Assembly (NCBI GenBank): GCA_013360985.1
Contig: JABWAM010000131.1
Span: 1-7,034 of the forward strand
Direction: 5' to 3'
Origin: Verrucomicrobiia bacterium
GTDB lineage: Bacteria > Verrucomicrobiota > Verrucomicrobiia > JABWAM01
Length of the DNA: 7,034 nt
Shown here: positions 1-5,955 of the stretch, one piece after another
Numbering within the stretch: the first letter of the stretch is position 1
Layout: each line of letters starts with the position of its first letter
Program-made: the position numbers and the translations under genes
Notes under the pieces: model-generated
The model's input: the letters and a program-made list of their open reading frames with translations, nothing else
What the model was told of the DNA's origin: nothing
Database searches by the model: none

Positions 1-21
1 GGCGTCCGCGGAAGGATTTTT

Positions 22-115
22 GACGCCGCGGCAGCGACAAGTCCAAAATGTTGCGAGGGCGTCGCATGTTCCTCGACCGGGGATGGACTCCTCCATGCCT
101 TACGCGAGGATCCTG
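22..115 (+). repeat. 3' tail fragment of the dispersed structured repeat (copy A)
   Basis: This segment matches the 3' end of the complete copy that follows it. Shared blocks include AAGTCCAAAA, GCGAGGGCGTCGCATGTTCC, TCGACCG, GGATGGACTCC and a terminal GGATCC. Only the tail is visible, because the rest would lie upstream of the window or has diverged beyond recognition in bases 1-21. It runs directly into the next copy with only a few bases between them. No gene is supported: the open frames here encode the same low-information peptide shadows that every copy gives. Confidence 0.85.
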
Positions 116-430
116 GGGCCGCCCAAATTCACGGATACGCCCCATTTTTAGAGAGCAACCCTCATCCTCATCCATCGAGGATCGGGTGGGTGAGGCGTGT
201 CGAGATTCCGGACTCCCCACAAGAAGGATGTGGCGGCTCGGCCGGCGGCCTCGCCCTCCCTTTCCACCGTCCGCGCTTGAGGAAAATCCACTCGGTCGCG
301 AAGCGAGGGAGGGCGCCGCCGGCGGCGACGCCGCGGCCGCGGCTTAAGTCCAAAAGGTGGCGAGGGCGTCGCATGTTCCTCGACCGAGGATGGACTCCCC
401 CACGCCTGACGCGGGGATCCGGAAGCCGGC
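116..430 (+). repeat. Complete copy of the dispersed structured repeat (copy B)
   Basis: The element starts near CCCAAATTC (122-130) and ends near GGGGATCC (about 413-420), just before the stop codon of the exonuclease gene on the other strand. The same ordered blocks occur at 4783-5067 (inverted) and 6783-7034: CCCAAAT..CACGGAT, AACCCTC, GTGTCGAGATTCC, GACTCCCCACAA, GGCTCGGCCGGCGGCCTCGC, TCGCGAAGCG, GCGAGGGCGTCGC and CCTCGACCGAGGATG. Its centre is strongly self-complementary (241-323). The ends are less perfectly inverted than in the 4783 copy. No conserved reading frame is apparent, so it is best read as non-coding. A MITE-like element, a structured RNA or a REP-like repeat all remain possible. 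Confidence 0.9.
241..323 (+). other. Long imperfect stem-loop inside repeat copy B
   Basis: GCCGGCGG (241-248) pairs with CCGCCGGC (316-323). CGCCCTCCC (252-260) pairs with GGGAGGGCG (307-315). CCT (249-251) is left as a three-base bulge, giving 17 base pairs around a loop of about 46 bases. The loop holds a possible inner pairing, TTTCC with GGAAA. There is no T-run after the stem, so it is not an ordinary intrinsic terminator. Confidence 0.75.
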
Positions 431-982
431 TCACCACTTGACGTCCACGGAAACCTTCCGCCCGTAGCGATCGGTGTACATGACGCGGCCCGCGCGACGC
501 CCGTGTTCGTGGAGGAGGCGGCAGACCTTGACGTCGTAGCAGCAGTATTCGGCGATGCGGAGGAGGCTTTCTTCGGAGCCTTCGCGCCACCAGCGCACGG
601 CGTCGGTCCCCGCGGCGATCTTGGAGACGCCCAGCGTGGCCTTCGCCAAGCTGTCGAGCGAGACGCGGGCGTTGCGGAGGCGGAAGAGGTCCTCCCAGGT
701 ATCGAGCGTCGGGATCTGCGAAAAATCGAGCGTGGTATAGGGCGCCAGCACGTGGTAATCGAACCCGAGGAGATTGTGGCCGACGACCAAGTCGGCGCGC
801 ATGAGTTGGCGGATCATTGCATCCACGGTTCCCTCATGCCAAATGCCGTAAGCCTTTTCTTGGGTGGAATAGGTGACTCCGATCGAGAGCTTCAGTTTGG
901 CGATTGTCGCGGGGGAACGTTCGCCGCCGACGTCTTCGAAGAGGTTCTGGGTCTCCAGATCGAAGTAGACGAGGTTCTTCAT
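431..982 (-). CDS. DEDDy-type 3'-5' exonuclease-like protein (RNase H fold)
   Basis: This predicted 183-residue cytoplasmic nuclease should remove nucleotides from 3' ends using two metal ions. The exonuclease motifs are all visible: Exo I as FDLET with D8 and E10, Exo II as GHNLLGFD with D75, and Exo III as YCCYD with Y146 and D150, which is the DEDDy spacing. It resembles the single-domain exonucleases related to YprB/RNase_H_2 and to the proofreading domain of family B polymerases, with no polymerase attached. The frame stays open upstream, but MKNLVYFDLET is the natural start. Its ATG overlaps the nfo stop codon as ATGA, and no Shine-Dalgarno sequence is seen, so translation is probably coupled to nfo. 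The link to repair is inferred from that pairing. Whether the substrate is DNA or RNA cannot be told from the sequence. Confidence 0.82.
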   Translation of the reverse strand: MKNLVYFDLETQNLFEDVGGERSPATIAKLKLSIGVTYSTQEKAYGIWHEGTVDAMIRQLMRADLVVGHNLLGFDYHVLAPYTTLDFSQIPTLDTWEDLFRLRNARVSLDSLAKATLGVSKIAAGTDAVRWWREGSEESLLRIAEYCCYDVKVCRLLHEHGRRAGRVMYTDRYGRKVSVDVKW

Positions 983-1854
983 GCTTTCGACGCGGACGCC
1001 GCGCCGCCTCGGAGCGAGCGGAGCACCTTGAGATTGTTGGCGTCGGCGCGACCGGAGGCGTCCTTGGGCGTTTCCAGGATCTTCGGCACCCGTTGAAACG
1101 CGCGCGTGCGCAGGATTTCGCGGAAGGGATCGAGCCCGATGTGTCCTTTGCCGATGTGCTCGTGACGATCCACCCGGCTGCCGAGGCCGCACTTGGAGTC
1201 GTTGAAATGGAAGGCGAGGAGGTGATCGAGTCCGAGGAGACGGTCGAAGTCCTTGAGCGCCGCCGCCAGCCCGCGCGGACGGGAGATGTCGTAGCCCGCC
1301 GCGAAGGCGTGGCAGGTGTCGAAGCAGTAGCCGACGCGCGAGGGGAGAGCGACCTTCTCCGCGATGGCGGCGAGATGTTCGAAGCGAAAGCCGAGGCCGG
1401 TGCCCTGGCCGGCGGTGTTCTCGAGAGCGATCTTGACCCGGCTGGCTCGGGTGCGATCCAATACCCAGCGGATGTTCGCCGCGGCGGCGGCGAGGCCCTC
1501 CTTTTCGCCGGCGCCCATGTGGTTGCCGGGATGCAGGACGAGGAAGAGGAGACCCAACGCCTCGGCGCGGCGCATCTCGTCGAGGAGCGTCGCGCGCGAT
1601 GGCTCGGCGATGGCGGCGGAGGTCGCCGCGACGTTGATGAGGTAGCCGGCGTGGCCGCAGGCGGGATGCTTCAGTTCCGCGGTCTTGCGCCGAAAGGCGC
1701 GCGCGCTTTCGCGGGAGAGGGGCGGCGCCTTCCAGCGCATATTGTTCTTCGTAAAAATCTGCAGAGCCTGACAGCCCACGGCCGTGGCGCGTTCCCAGGC
1801 CTTCACGTAGCCGCCGGCCATGGACATGTGCGCGCCGATGCAGTCGGATGTCAT
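979..1854 (-). CDS. nfo: Endonuclease IV (AP endonuclease)
   Basis: This enzyme cuts the DNA backbone 5' to abasic sites and clears blocked 3' ends in base excision repair. The 291-residue product is close to E. coli Nfo in length and signature: IGAHMSMAGG at the N-terminus, ENTAGQGTGLGFRFEHLAAI, FDTCHAFAAGYD and GSRVDRHEHIGKGHIG. All nine expected zinc ligands can be placed: H68, H108, E145, D179, H182, H216, D229, H231 and E261. The chosen ATG has GGAGGG ten bases upstream (1865-1870). An in-frame ATG ten codons earlier (1884) cannot be excluded but would add a non-homologous MGRGAEGTRR. It lies 37 bp after the ferredoxin gene, and its stop overlaps the exonuclease start. The last 25 or so residues (Ala/Ser/Arg-rich) are a lineage-specific tail. 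Confidence 0.97.
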   Translation of the reverse strand: MTSDCIGAHMSMAGGYVKAWERATAVGCQALQIFTKNNMRWKAPPLSRESARAFRRKTAELKHPACGHAGYLINVAATSAAIAEPSRATLLDEMRRAEALGLLFLVLHPGNHMGAGEKEGLAAAAANIRWVLDRTRASRVKIALENTAGQGTGLGFRFEHLAAIAEKVALPSRVGYCFDTCHAFAAGYDISRPRGLAAALKDFDRLLGLDHLLAFHFNDSKCGLGSRVDRHEHIGKGHIGLDPFREILRTRAFQRVPKILETPKDASGRADANNLKVLRSLRGGAASASKA

Positions 1855-1891
1855 ACGACGTGTTCCCTCCGCCCCCCGTCCCATCGTCTCT

Positions 1892-2185
1892 CTAGGCGTC
1901 CAGCTTGCGGACGACGACCTCGCCCTTCATCACCTTGACGCAGCAGGCGAGGCGAATTTTTTCGGGGTCGCGATTCCAGGTGTCCAGCACGTCAATCTCC
2001 TGGTCGGTAAGCGGAGAAAGGTTTTCCATGCCTTGGACGACCTCGACGACGCAGGTGCCGCAGGTGCAGTCTCGGCAGCCGAATTCCATGTCGACGCCGG
2101 CCTTTTCTCCCGCCTCGAGGATGGTGAGCGCGCCGTCTGGGACTTCGGCGGTCTTTCCAAGAGGCTCGATCGTCACGCGCGCCAT
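1892..2185 (-). CDS. [2Fe-2S] ferredoxin, plant/adrenodoxin-type fold
   Basis: This 97-residue soluble electron carrier should hold one [2Fe-2S] cluster. The cluster loop CRDCTCGTC supplies C37, C42 and C45 as CX4CX2C. The fourth ligand is C81 in RLACC, the usual place after a stretch of about 35 residues. C40 and C82 are extra cysteines next to ligands, so C82 is an alternative fourth ligand. The start at MARVTIEPLG gives a normal beta-grasp N-terminus; GAAGAA a few bases upstream is a modest ribosome binding site. It sits 31 bp after the amidase gene and 37 bp before nfo. No dedicated reductase partner is adjacent. The aldo/keto reductase three genes upstream uses NAD(P)H in its family, so a direct electron link is only speculation. 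Confidence 0.92.
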   Translation of the reverse strand: MARVTIEPLGKTAEVPDGALTILEAGEKAGVDMEFGCRDCTCGTCVVEVVQGMENLSPLTDQEIDVLDTWNRDPEKIRLACCVKVMKGEVVVRKLDA

Positions 2186-2216
2186 GGGTTCTTCATAAAA
2201 CCAAGTCGGGCCGCTG

Positions 2217-3536
2217 TCAATTCGGAGACGGCGCGCGAGGTTTTTGGGGGGGACGCGGCGGCGCGCGGCGCGTTTCGCCTCCCGCAACGGTCCATTGAGC
2301 ATAAGCCTCGATGAGCGCGTCGGCGAGGGCGTCGGCGTATTCGCGCAGGAGGCTGCGGTGCGGGCCGCAGGCAAGTTGGCGGATGCCGTCGTAATCCCCC
2401 GCGGCCAAGCGCTCGGCCGTCCATTCGGTGTTCATGTAGAACGGCTCGAGGATCAGGCAAGGGCCCGGGTATTGGCGGCTCGCGGCGAGGTTGCGCGCGT
2501 AGAGATAGGGGTTGTCGTTGACCCGGCACTGATATTTTTCCCGTCCGTATTTGGCGGGCGGCAGATGGGCCACCTTGAGCATGCGACGAGTGATCGCGTC
2601 GCCGACGGCCATCTCGATCGGGAGAGATTGCTCGAGCAGTTTGGAGAACATGAAGAAGCGGGTGAGGGGATTCTCCACCTCGTCGGGGCCGTAGCAGCCG
2701 TTGAGGAGGAAGACGAGGCGGTTGTCCTTCACCATCTCGCCCGAGCCGCTGTATTCCGTGGCGTTGAAATGGTTGGAGATGTTGATGTCGGGAGGGAAAT
2801 GGGCGCGGATGTTGGCGGCGCGCTGGGAAATTTCGGCCTTGCGATAGAACGCCAGTTCCGCGCGCCAAAGGATGACGCGCCGGAGGGCGGCCGTGCGGCT
2901 CGCGGGATCGTCTTCGGAAAGGTTTCTTTCGGCGAGCACGCTCCGGCGGGCGTCCTCCAAGAAATCTCTCGGGCGAAGCGGGGTGACGGGGTCCGGGGTT
3001 TCGTGCGTGAGATAGACTTCGGCCCCCGCGGCCGCGAGGCGCGGGCGGGCGCGCTTCGCGACGAGGAGGTTCATGTCTCCCTCCCGGATCCGCGGATGAT
3101 TTCCCCAGGCGACCGAGCGCTCCTCGATATCGGCCCATTTTCCGCCGATGTGTCCAGGATCAAGAACGATGCGGACGCCGCGGAGGGGCGCCTCGGGCGG
3201 ATTGCGGAGCGCTTGGAGTTCGGGAATCGTCTTGAACGTGCGGCGCGCCGCGCGGGCCTCGTCTTCGGAGGGCGCGAAGTGGAGAGTGAAATCGAGCTCG
3301 GCCTTGCTCTCGTCGGCGAAAAACTCGGCGTAATCATCGGTGACATTCAGGTAGCGCCAGACGACACGGCTCGGGTTGTAGACCTTGTTCAGGAGCCGGC
3401 AGAACTCCTTTCGGGTGATGCTGCGCTGATACCTTTCCAGGGAGGGCCAGTCGGGTTCGGTGATTGGCGCGGGAAGTTCCGCCGCGCGCGCGGCGGCAAA
3501 CGCGAAAACGAAGAAAAGAAAGAGGAGGCGGAGCAT
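2217..3536 (-). CDS. Secreted zinc N-acetylmuramoyl-L-alanine amidase (Amidase_3)
   Basis: The enzyme should cleave the amide bond between MurNAc and the stem peptide of peptidoglycan, outside the cytoplasmic membrane. Residues 1-19 form a short Sec signal (MLRLLFLFFVFAFAAARA, then AE). The Amidase_3 core begins at RIVLDPGH. Likely zinc and catalytic residues are H129, E152 in REGDMN, H256 in NISNHFNA (the usual S-x-H-x-N-A strand) and E364 in LILEPF. The protein has 439 residues. The distances E152-H256 and H256-E364 are each over 100 residues, longer than in compact Amidase_3 domains, so both segments carry insertions. Residues 20-120 are a charged N-terminal region of unknown role. The start codon lies 8 bp after the reductase stop with no Shine-Dalgarno, suggesting coupled translation. 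The C-terminal tail is rich in Pro and Arg. Confidence 0.9.
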   Translation of the reverse strand: MLRLLFLFFVFAFAAARAAELPAPITEPDWPSLERYQRSITRKEFCRLLNKVYNPSRVVWRYLNVTDDYAEFFADESKAELDFTLHFAPSEDEARAARRTFKTIPELQALRNPPEAPLRGVRIVLDPGHIGGKWADIEERSVAWGNHPRIREGDMNLLVAKRARPRLAAAGAEVYLTHETPDPVTPLRPRDFLEDARRSVLAERNLSEDDPASRTAALRRVILWRAELAFYRKAEISQRAANIRAHFPPDINISNHFNATEYSGSGEMVKDNRLVFLLNGCYGPDEVENPLTRFFMFSKLLEQSLPIEMAVGDAITRRMLKVAHLPPAKYGREKYQCRVNDNPYLYARNLAASRQYPGPCLILEPFYMNTEWTAERLAAGDYDGIRQLACGPHRSLLREYADALADALIEAYAQWTVAGGETRRAPPRPPQKPRAPSPN

Positions 3537-3544
3537 GAAGGGCG

Positions 3545-4729
3545 CTACGACTGGCTGAGGCGTTTTTTGGGTTGCTCGAAGAAAGCGGCGTGCGCCTCGC
3601 GGAGGATCGCGGGGATGCGTTGGGCGAAGGGGTTTCGCGCGAGGGCGGCGATGAGCGCGGCATCGCGGAGCTTGGATGCCGCTTCGCCGGGAAACCAGTG
3701 TCCGCCTCCGCCCGACAACAGGTTGTAGCGCGATTTCGCCCAGGGAACGAGATCGAACGCCCGTGCGTAGGTCCAGAGGCGCAGGATTTCCAGGACGTTG
3801 ACCTTGTCCGGAAGCGCGTCGTATTCCGGAATCCCTTCCGCCCAGCGGCGCACCCACTCCGCGCCATGCACCCGTTCCATTTCGGCGACGAGGCGCGCTT
3901 CAATGGGGGCAACCACCTCGGCGGCGGAGGCGTCATGCGCGAGGGCGGCGACGTGCTCGTCGAAGTCGGAAGGGCGCGCAGCGCCGACGCTGATCGTATG
4001 CACCTGCGGACGCGCGAGGCAGTAGAGATCGTTGAACTGGATCGGCGTCAACGGGGCGCAGAGCGCCGCCATTTTCGGCATCGGATTTTGAAGCATTCCT
4101 CCTTTGTCGGTGGGGCTGATGATGAAGACGCCCATGTCGCGGGCGGCGGCAGCCTCGACGGCGGGCCAGGTGAGCGGATTGACGAAGTACCAGTGGAGAT
4201 TCACGTAATCGAACTCATCGCTCGCGATCGCGCGGAGGATGACGCGGGGGACGGCGTGCGTGGAAAACCCGACGAAACGCACGCGCCCTTCGCGCTGGAG
4301 CCGACGGACGATCTCGAGACAGCCGCCCTTGCGGAGGATCTGATCGAGGAGTTCGTCGTTGTTCACCCCGTGGAACGCGAAAAGGTCCACGCCATCAATC
4401 CCGAGGTATCCCAACGATTTTTCGAAGTTCGCGAGGAACTTCTTCGGATCCGCTTCGGGCGCAACCTTCGTCTGGACGATGATCCGATCGCGCGGCAGCT
4501 TCGGCAGGATCCGCCCGAGCTGCATCTCGGACGACCCGTATCCGCGCGCGGTTTCGAGATGATGGATGCCGAGCTCAAGCGCGCGGTGGACGATGGCCTC
4601 GACGTTGGCCTGGCTTTCGAAAGGAATTTCCTTCGGATCCACATCGGACCACTTGTGCTGATAGCGCATCCCCCCGCAGGAAAGGACGGGCATCGAGAGT
4701 CCGGTGCGTCCGAAACGGCGGTATTCCAT
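3545..4729 (-). CDS. Aldo/keto reductase with a C-terminal extension
   Basis: This 394-residue protein is a predicted cytoplasmic NAD(P)H-dependent carbonyl reductase. The N-terminal MEYRRFGRTGLSMPVLSCGG is the classic opening of the AKR barrel. The catalytic tetrad maps to E59 (usually Asp) in ETARGYG, Y64, K88 in VQTKV and H120 in FAFHG. Cofactor-side motifs include VGFSTHA and SVGAARPSDFDEH. Residues from about 290 form a helical extension in the place where COG1453 reductases carry a cysteine-rich ferredoxin-like domain, but this part has no cysteine. It looks like a form remembered from cyanobacteria that ends in a similar KRLSQ tail. The first ATG at 4729 was chosen; an in-frame TTG at 4780 would add 17 residues. 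No clear Shine-Dalgarno was found. It is first in the operon-like run. Its substrate is unknown. Confidence 0.9.
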   Translation of the reverse strand: MEYRRFGRTGLSMPVLSCGGMRYQHKWSDVDPKEIPFESQANVEAIVHRALELGIHHLETARGYGSSEMQLGRILPKLPRDRIIVQTKVAPEADPKKFLANFEKSLGYLGIDGVDLFAFHGVNNDELLDQILRKGGCLEIVRRLQREGRVRFVGFSTHAVPRVILRAIASDEFDYVNLHWYFVNPLTWPAVEAAAARDMGVFIISPTDKGGMLQNPMPKMAALCAPLTPIQFNDLYCLARPQVHTISVGAARPSDFDEHVAALAHDASAAEVVAPIEARLVAEMERVHGAEWVRRWAEGIPEYDALPDKVNVLEILRLWTYARAFDLVPWAKSRYNLLSGGGGHWFPGEAASKLRDAALIAALARNPFAQRIPAILREAHAAFFEQPKKRLSQS

Positions 4730-4782
4730 GAGCGGCCGCACTGTGAGCGTCGCGCCTTGCGGAAGCAAGACGCCGCCCAATT

Positions 4783-5067
4783 CCCAAATCCCCGCGCAAG
4801 GCGTGGGAGGAGTTCATCCTCGGTCGAGGAATCTGCGACGCCCTCGCCCTACCCGCTTCGCGAGAAAACAGAGCGCAGCCGAACTTCGCGAGAAAACCTT
4901 CGGATGCTTGGAGAAAGATTTCGGATACGAAAGGTAGGGCGAGGCCGCCGGCCGAGCCGTCGCCTCCTTCTTGTGGGGCGTCCGGAATCTCGACACGCCT
5001 CCCCCGGTCCTCCAGGGATGAGGAGGAGGGTTACCCTCGGAAAATGGAGCGAATCCGTGGATTTGGG
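4783..5067 (-). repeat. Inverted copy of the dispersed structured repeat with terminal inverted repeats (copy C)
   Basis: Read on the minus strand, this copy follows the same block order as the other copies. It is bounded by a perfect 9-bp inverted repeat: CCCAAATCC at 4783-4791 and GGATTTGGG at 5059-5067. It lies between the divergent aldo/keto reductase and MazG-like genes, ending 54 bp from the reductase ATG, so any promoter for the reductase must lie in or next to it. The central loop differs from that of copies B and D. No target-site duplication was seen beside the ends, and no transposase is encoded. It could be a non-autonomous transposon relic or a structured intergenic repeat. Confidence 0.9.
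4842..4944 (-). other. Stem-loop in repeat copy C with a 12-bp perfect stem
   Basis: CCTCGCCCTACC at 4842-4853 is the exact inverse complement of GGTAGGGCGAGG at 4933-4944. The loop of 79 bases carries the 14-base direct repeat CTTCGCGAGAAAAC at 4856-4869 and 4884-4897, with a 28-base period. The loop differs from the equivalent region in copies B and D while the stem is kept. Confidence 0.75.
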
Positions 5068-5207
5068 CGCGCCGGCGCGGAGATTTGGAGGCGACCTCTC
5101 CGCCTGCCGACGCGTTCGTCCCGCCGGCGGCAGCGGTCGGGTGTGGTGCGCTCCCTCCGTGCGAGAAGGCCTCGGCAGAACGGTGGTCGATGCGGTAGGC
5201 TGCCGTC
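5068..5207. other. Intergenic stretch upstream of the MazG-like gene, no recognised feature
   Basis: This GC-rich stretch holds no convincing promoter hexamers, no RNA gene and no short reading frame with a ribosome binding site. The only signal kept is GGTAGG at 5194-5199, eight bases before the MazG-like ATG, which can serve as a weak ribosome binding site. Confidence 0.5.
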
Positions 5208-5702
5208 ATGAACGCATCCAACAATGATCGCGACGCGACGGTTTCCCCGTATCCCTACGCGCGCGCCGTCGCAGACTTCATGGAGATGGCGGGCCAAGAG
5301 CGTCCGAAGAAACCGATCTTCGGTCTGGACCCGAGCGGCGCGCCGTCGCCCGGCGACCTTGGCACGCTGAAGGGTCTTCGCCAGGCGATGACCCAGGTCG
5401 TGGCGCGGGTCAAAGCGCCGACGCTGCGGCTGCGGCTCGCGCTGGTATTCGAGGAGGTTTGGGAACTCGCCGACGCTTCTTTGAAGGAAGACCTTCCGAT
5501 GATCGCGCGCAATGCCGCGGACATCCTCTACGTCACGCACGGCATCCCGCACAGCCTCGGCTACGACGGCGACGCCGTTTTCGACTGCGTCCACAAAGCG
5601 AACATGACCAAGCGGATGGGCAAGGTGCGTTCGGACGGCAAACAGCTTGCCCCGGTGGATTTCCGTCCGCCCGATGTCCGCGCGGTTCTGGCGAAGGGTT
5701 GA
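5208..5702 (+). CDS. MazG-like nucleotide pyrophosphohydrolase family protein
   Basis: The 164-residue cytoplasmic protein belongs to the all-alpha NTP pyrophosphatase group (MazG, HisE and phage-type relatives), which hydrolyse nucleoside triphosphates or related compounds to the monophosphate and pyrophosphate. The first metal-binding helix is FEEVWELADA with E82, E83 and E86. The second is IARNAADILYVTHG with D105. It is followed by the family's HSLGYDGDAVFDCVHKANMTK. The usual acidic residue three or four positions before D105 is absent (R101, N102), so activity or metal binding may be altered. Residues 1-60 form an N-terminal extension of unknown role. The start is the ATG after the weak GGTAGG. 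It is transcribed alone, divergent from the reductase operon and convergent with the small-protein pair. The substrate cannot be assigned. Confidence 0.85.
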   Translation: MNASNNDRDATVSPYPYARAVADFMEMAGQERPKKPIFGLDPSGAPSPGDLGTLKGLRQAMTQVVARVKAPTLRLRLALVFEEVWELADASLKEDLPMIARNAADILYVTHGIPHSLGYDGDAVFDCVHKANMTKRMGKVRSDGKQLAPVDFRPPDVRAVLAKG

Positions 5703-5713
5703 CGCGATCGCGC

Positions 5714-5947
5714 CTATTTCCCGGAGGAAGCCTTGAGGAATTGCGTCTGAGTGGTGACGGTTTCCAGGCGTTCGAGAATCTTCTTCTGGCTTTCGAGAAT
5801 TCCGTCGAGGCGTTTGTCGATCTCCTCCTGGCTGAGAACCTCGCCTCGGGCTTCTTGCGCGCGGAGCGGCAGGACGTGATTCAGCGCGCCGGCGGCCAAA
5901 AGCCCGAAGAGGGCGCCGAGGAGAAATGAAGAACGGCGAAAGTTCAT
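5714..5947 (-). CDS. Small exported protein, probably coiled-coil; second of a tandem paralogue pair
   Basis: The 77-residue product has a positively charged start (MNFRR), a hydrophobic stretch at about 7-28 and a likely signal peptidase site after LRA-QE at residue 30. It could instead remain membrane-anchored. The mature part from about residue 37 is a charged amphipathic helix, with EEIDKRLDGILESQKKILER and then LETVTTQTQFLKASS, suited to a coiled coil. The last 31 or so residues align with the upstream gene's product, sharing DK, KK, LE and F-K-A-S. The start is 8 bp after that gene's stop with no Shine-Dalgarno, so the two are probably co-translated. No known family was recognised. Its stop lies 11 bp from the convergent MazG-like gene. 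Confidence 0.75.
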   Translation of the reverse strand: MNFRRSSFLLGALFGLLAAGALNHVLPLRAQEARGEVLSQEEIDKRLDGILESQKKILERLETVTTQTQFLKASSGK

Positions 5948-5955
5948 GGCGGGAT

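Noticed and set aside
168..590. Open frames in the repeats encoding a shared peptide phrase (GESGIST, FLDRGW and similar)
   Set aside because: The phrase recurs only because the DNA recurs; frames end differently in each copy and show no start signal. They should not be annotated as proteins.
2244..3728. A 494-codon open frame on the plus strand opposite the amidase gene
   Set aside because: It is antisense to a gene with clear catalytic motifs, its product is low-complexity and rich in Arg, Glu, Gly and Ala with no recognisable motif, and such frames are common in GC-rich DNA.
4783..5067. CRISPR array or integron attC site
   Set aside because: There are no regularly spaced short repeats with unique spacers; the copies are long, far apart and in both orientations, and no integrase or Cas gene is present.
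3572..5227. A 551-codon plus-strand open frame opposite the aldo/keto reductase
   Set aside because: It runs through both a recognised gene on the other strand and a repeat copy, with no ribosome binding site or family motif; it is a composition artefact.
5703..5712. Palindrome CGCGATCGCG between the convergent MazG-like and small-protein genes
   Set aside because: It contains GCGATCGC, like the cyanobacterial HIP1 word, but a single occurrence in GC-rich DNA is unremarkable and the stem is too short for a terminator.
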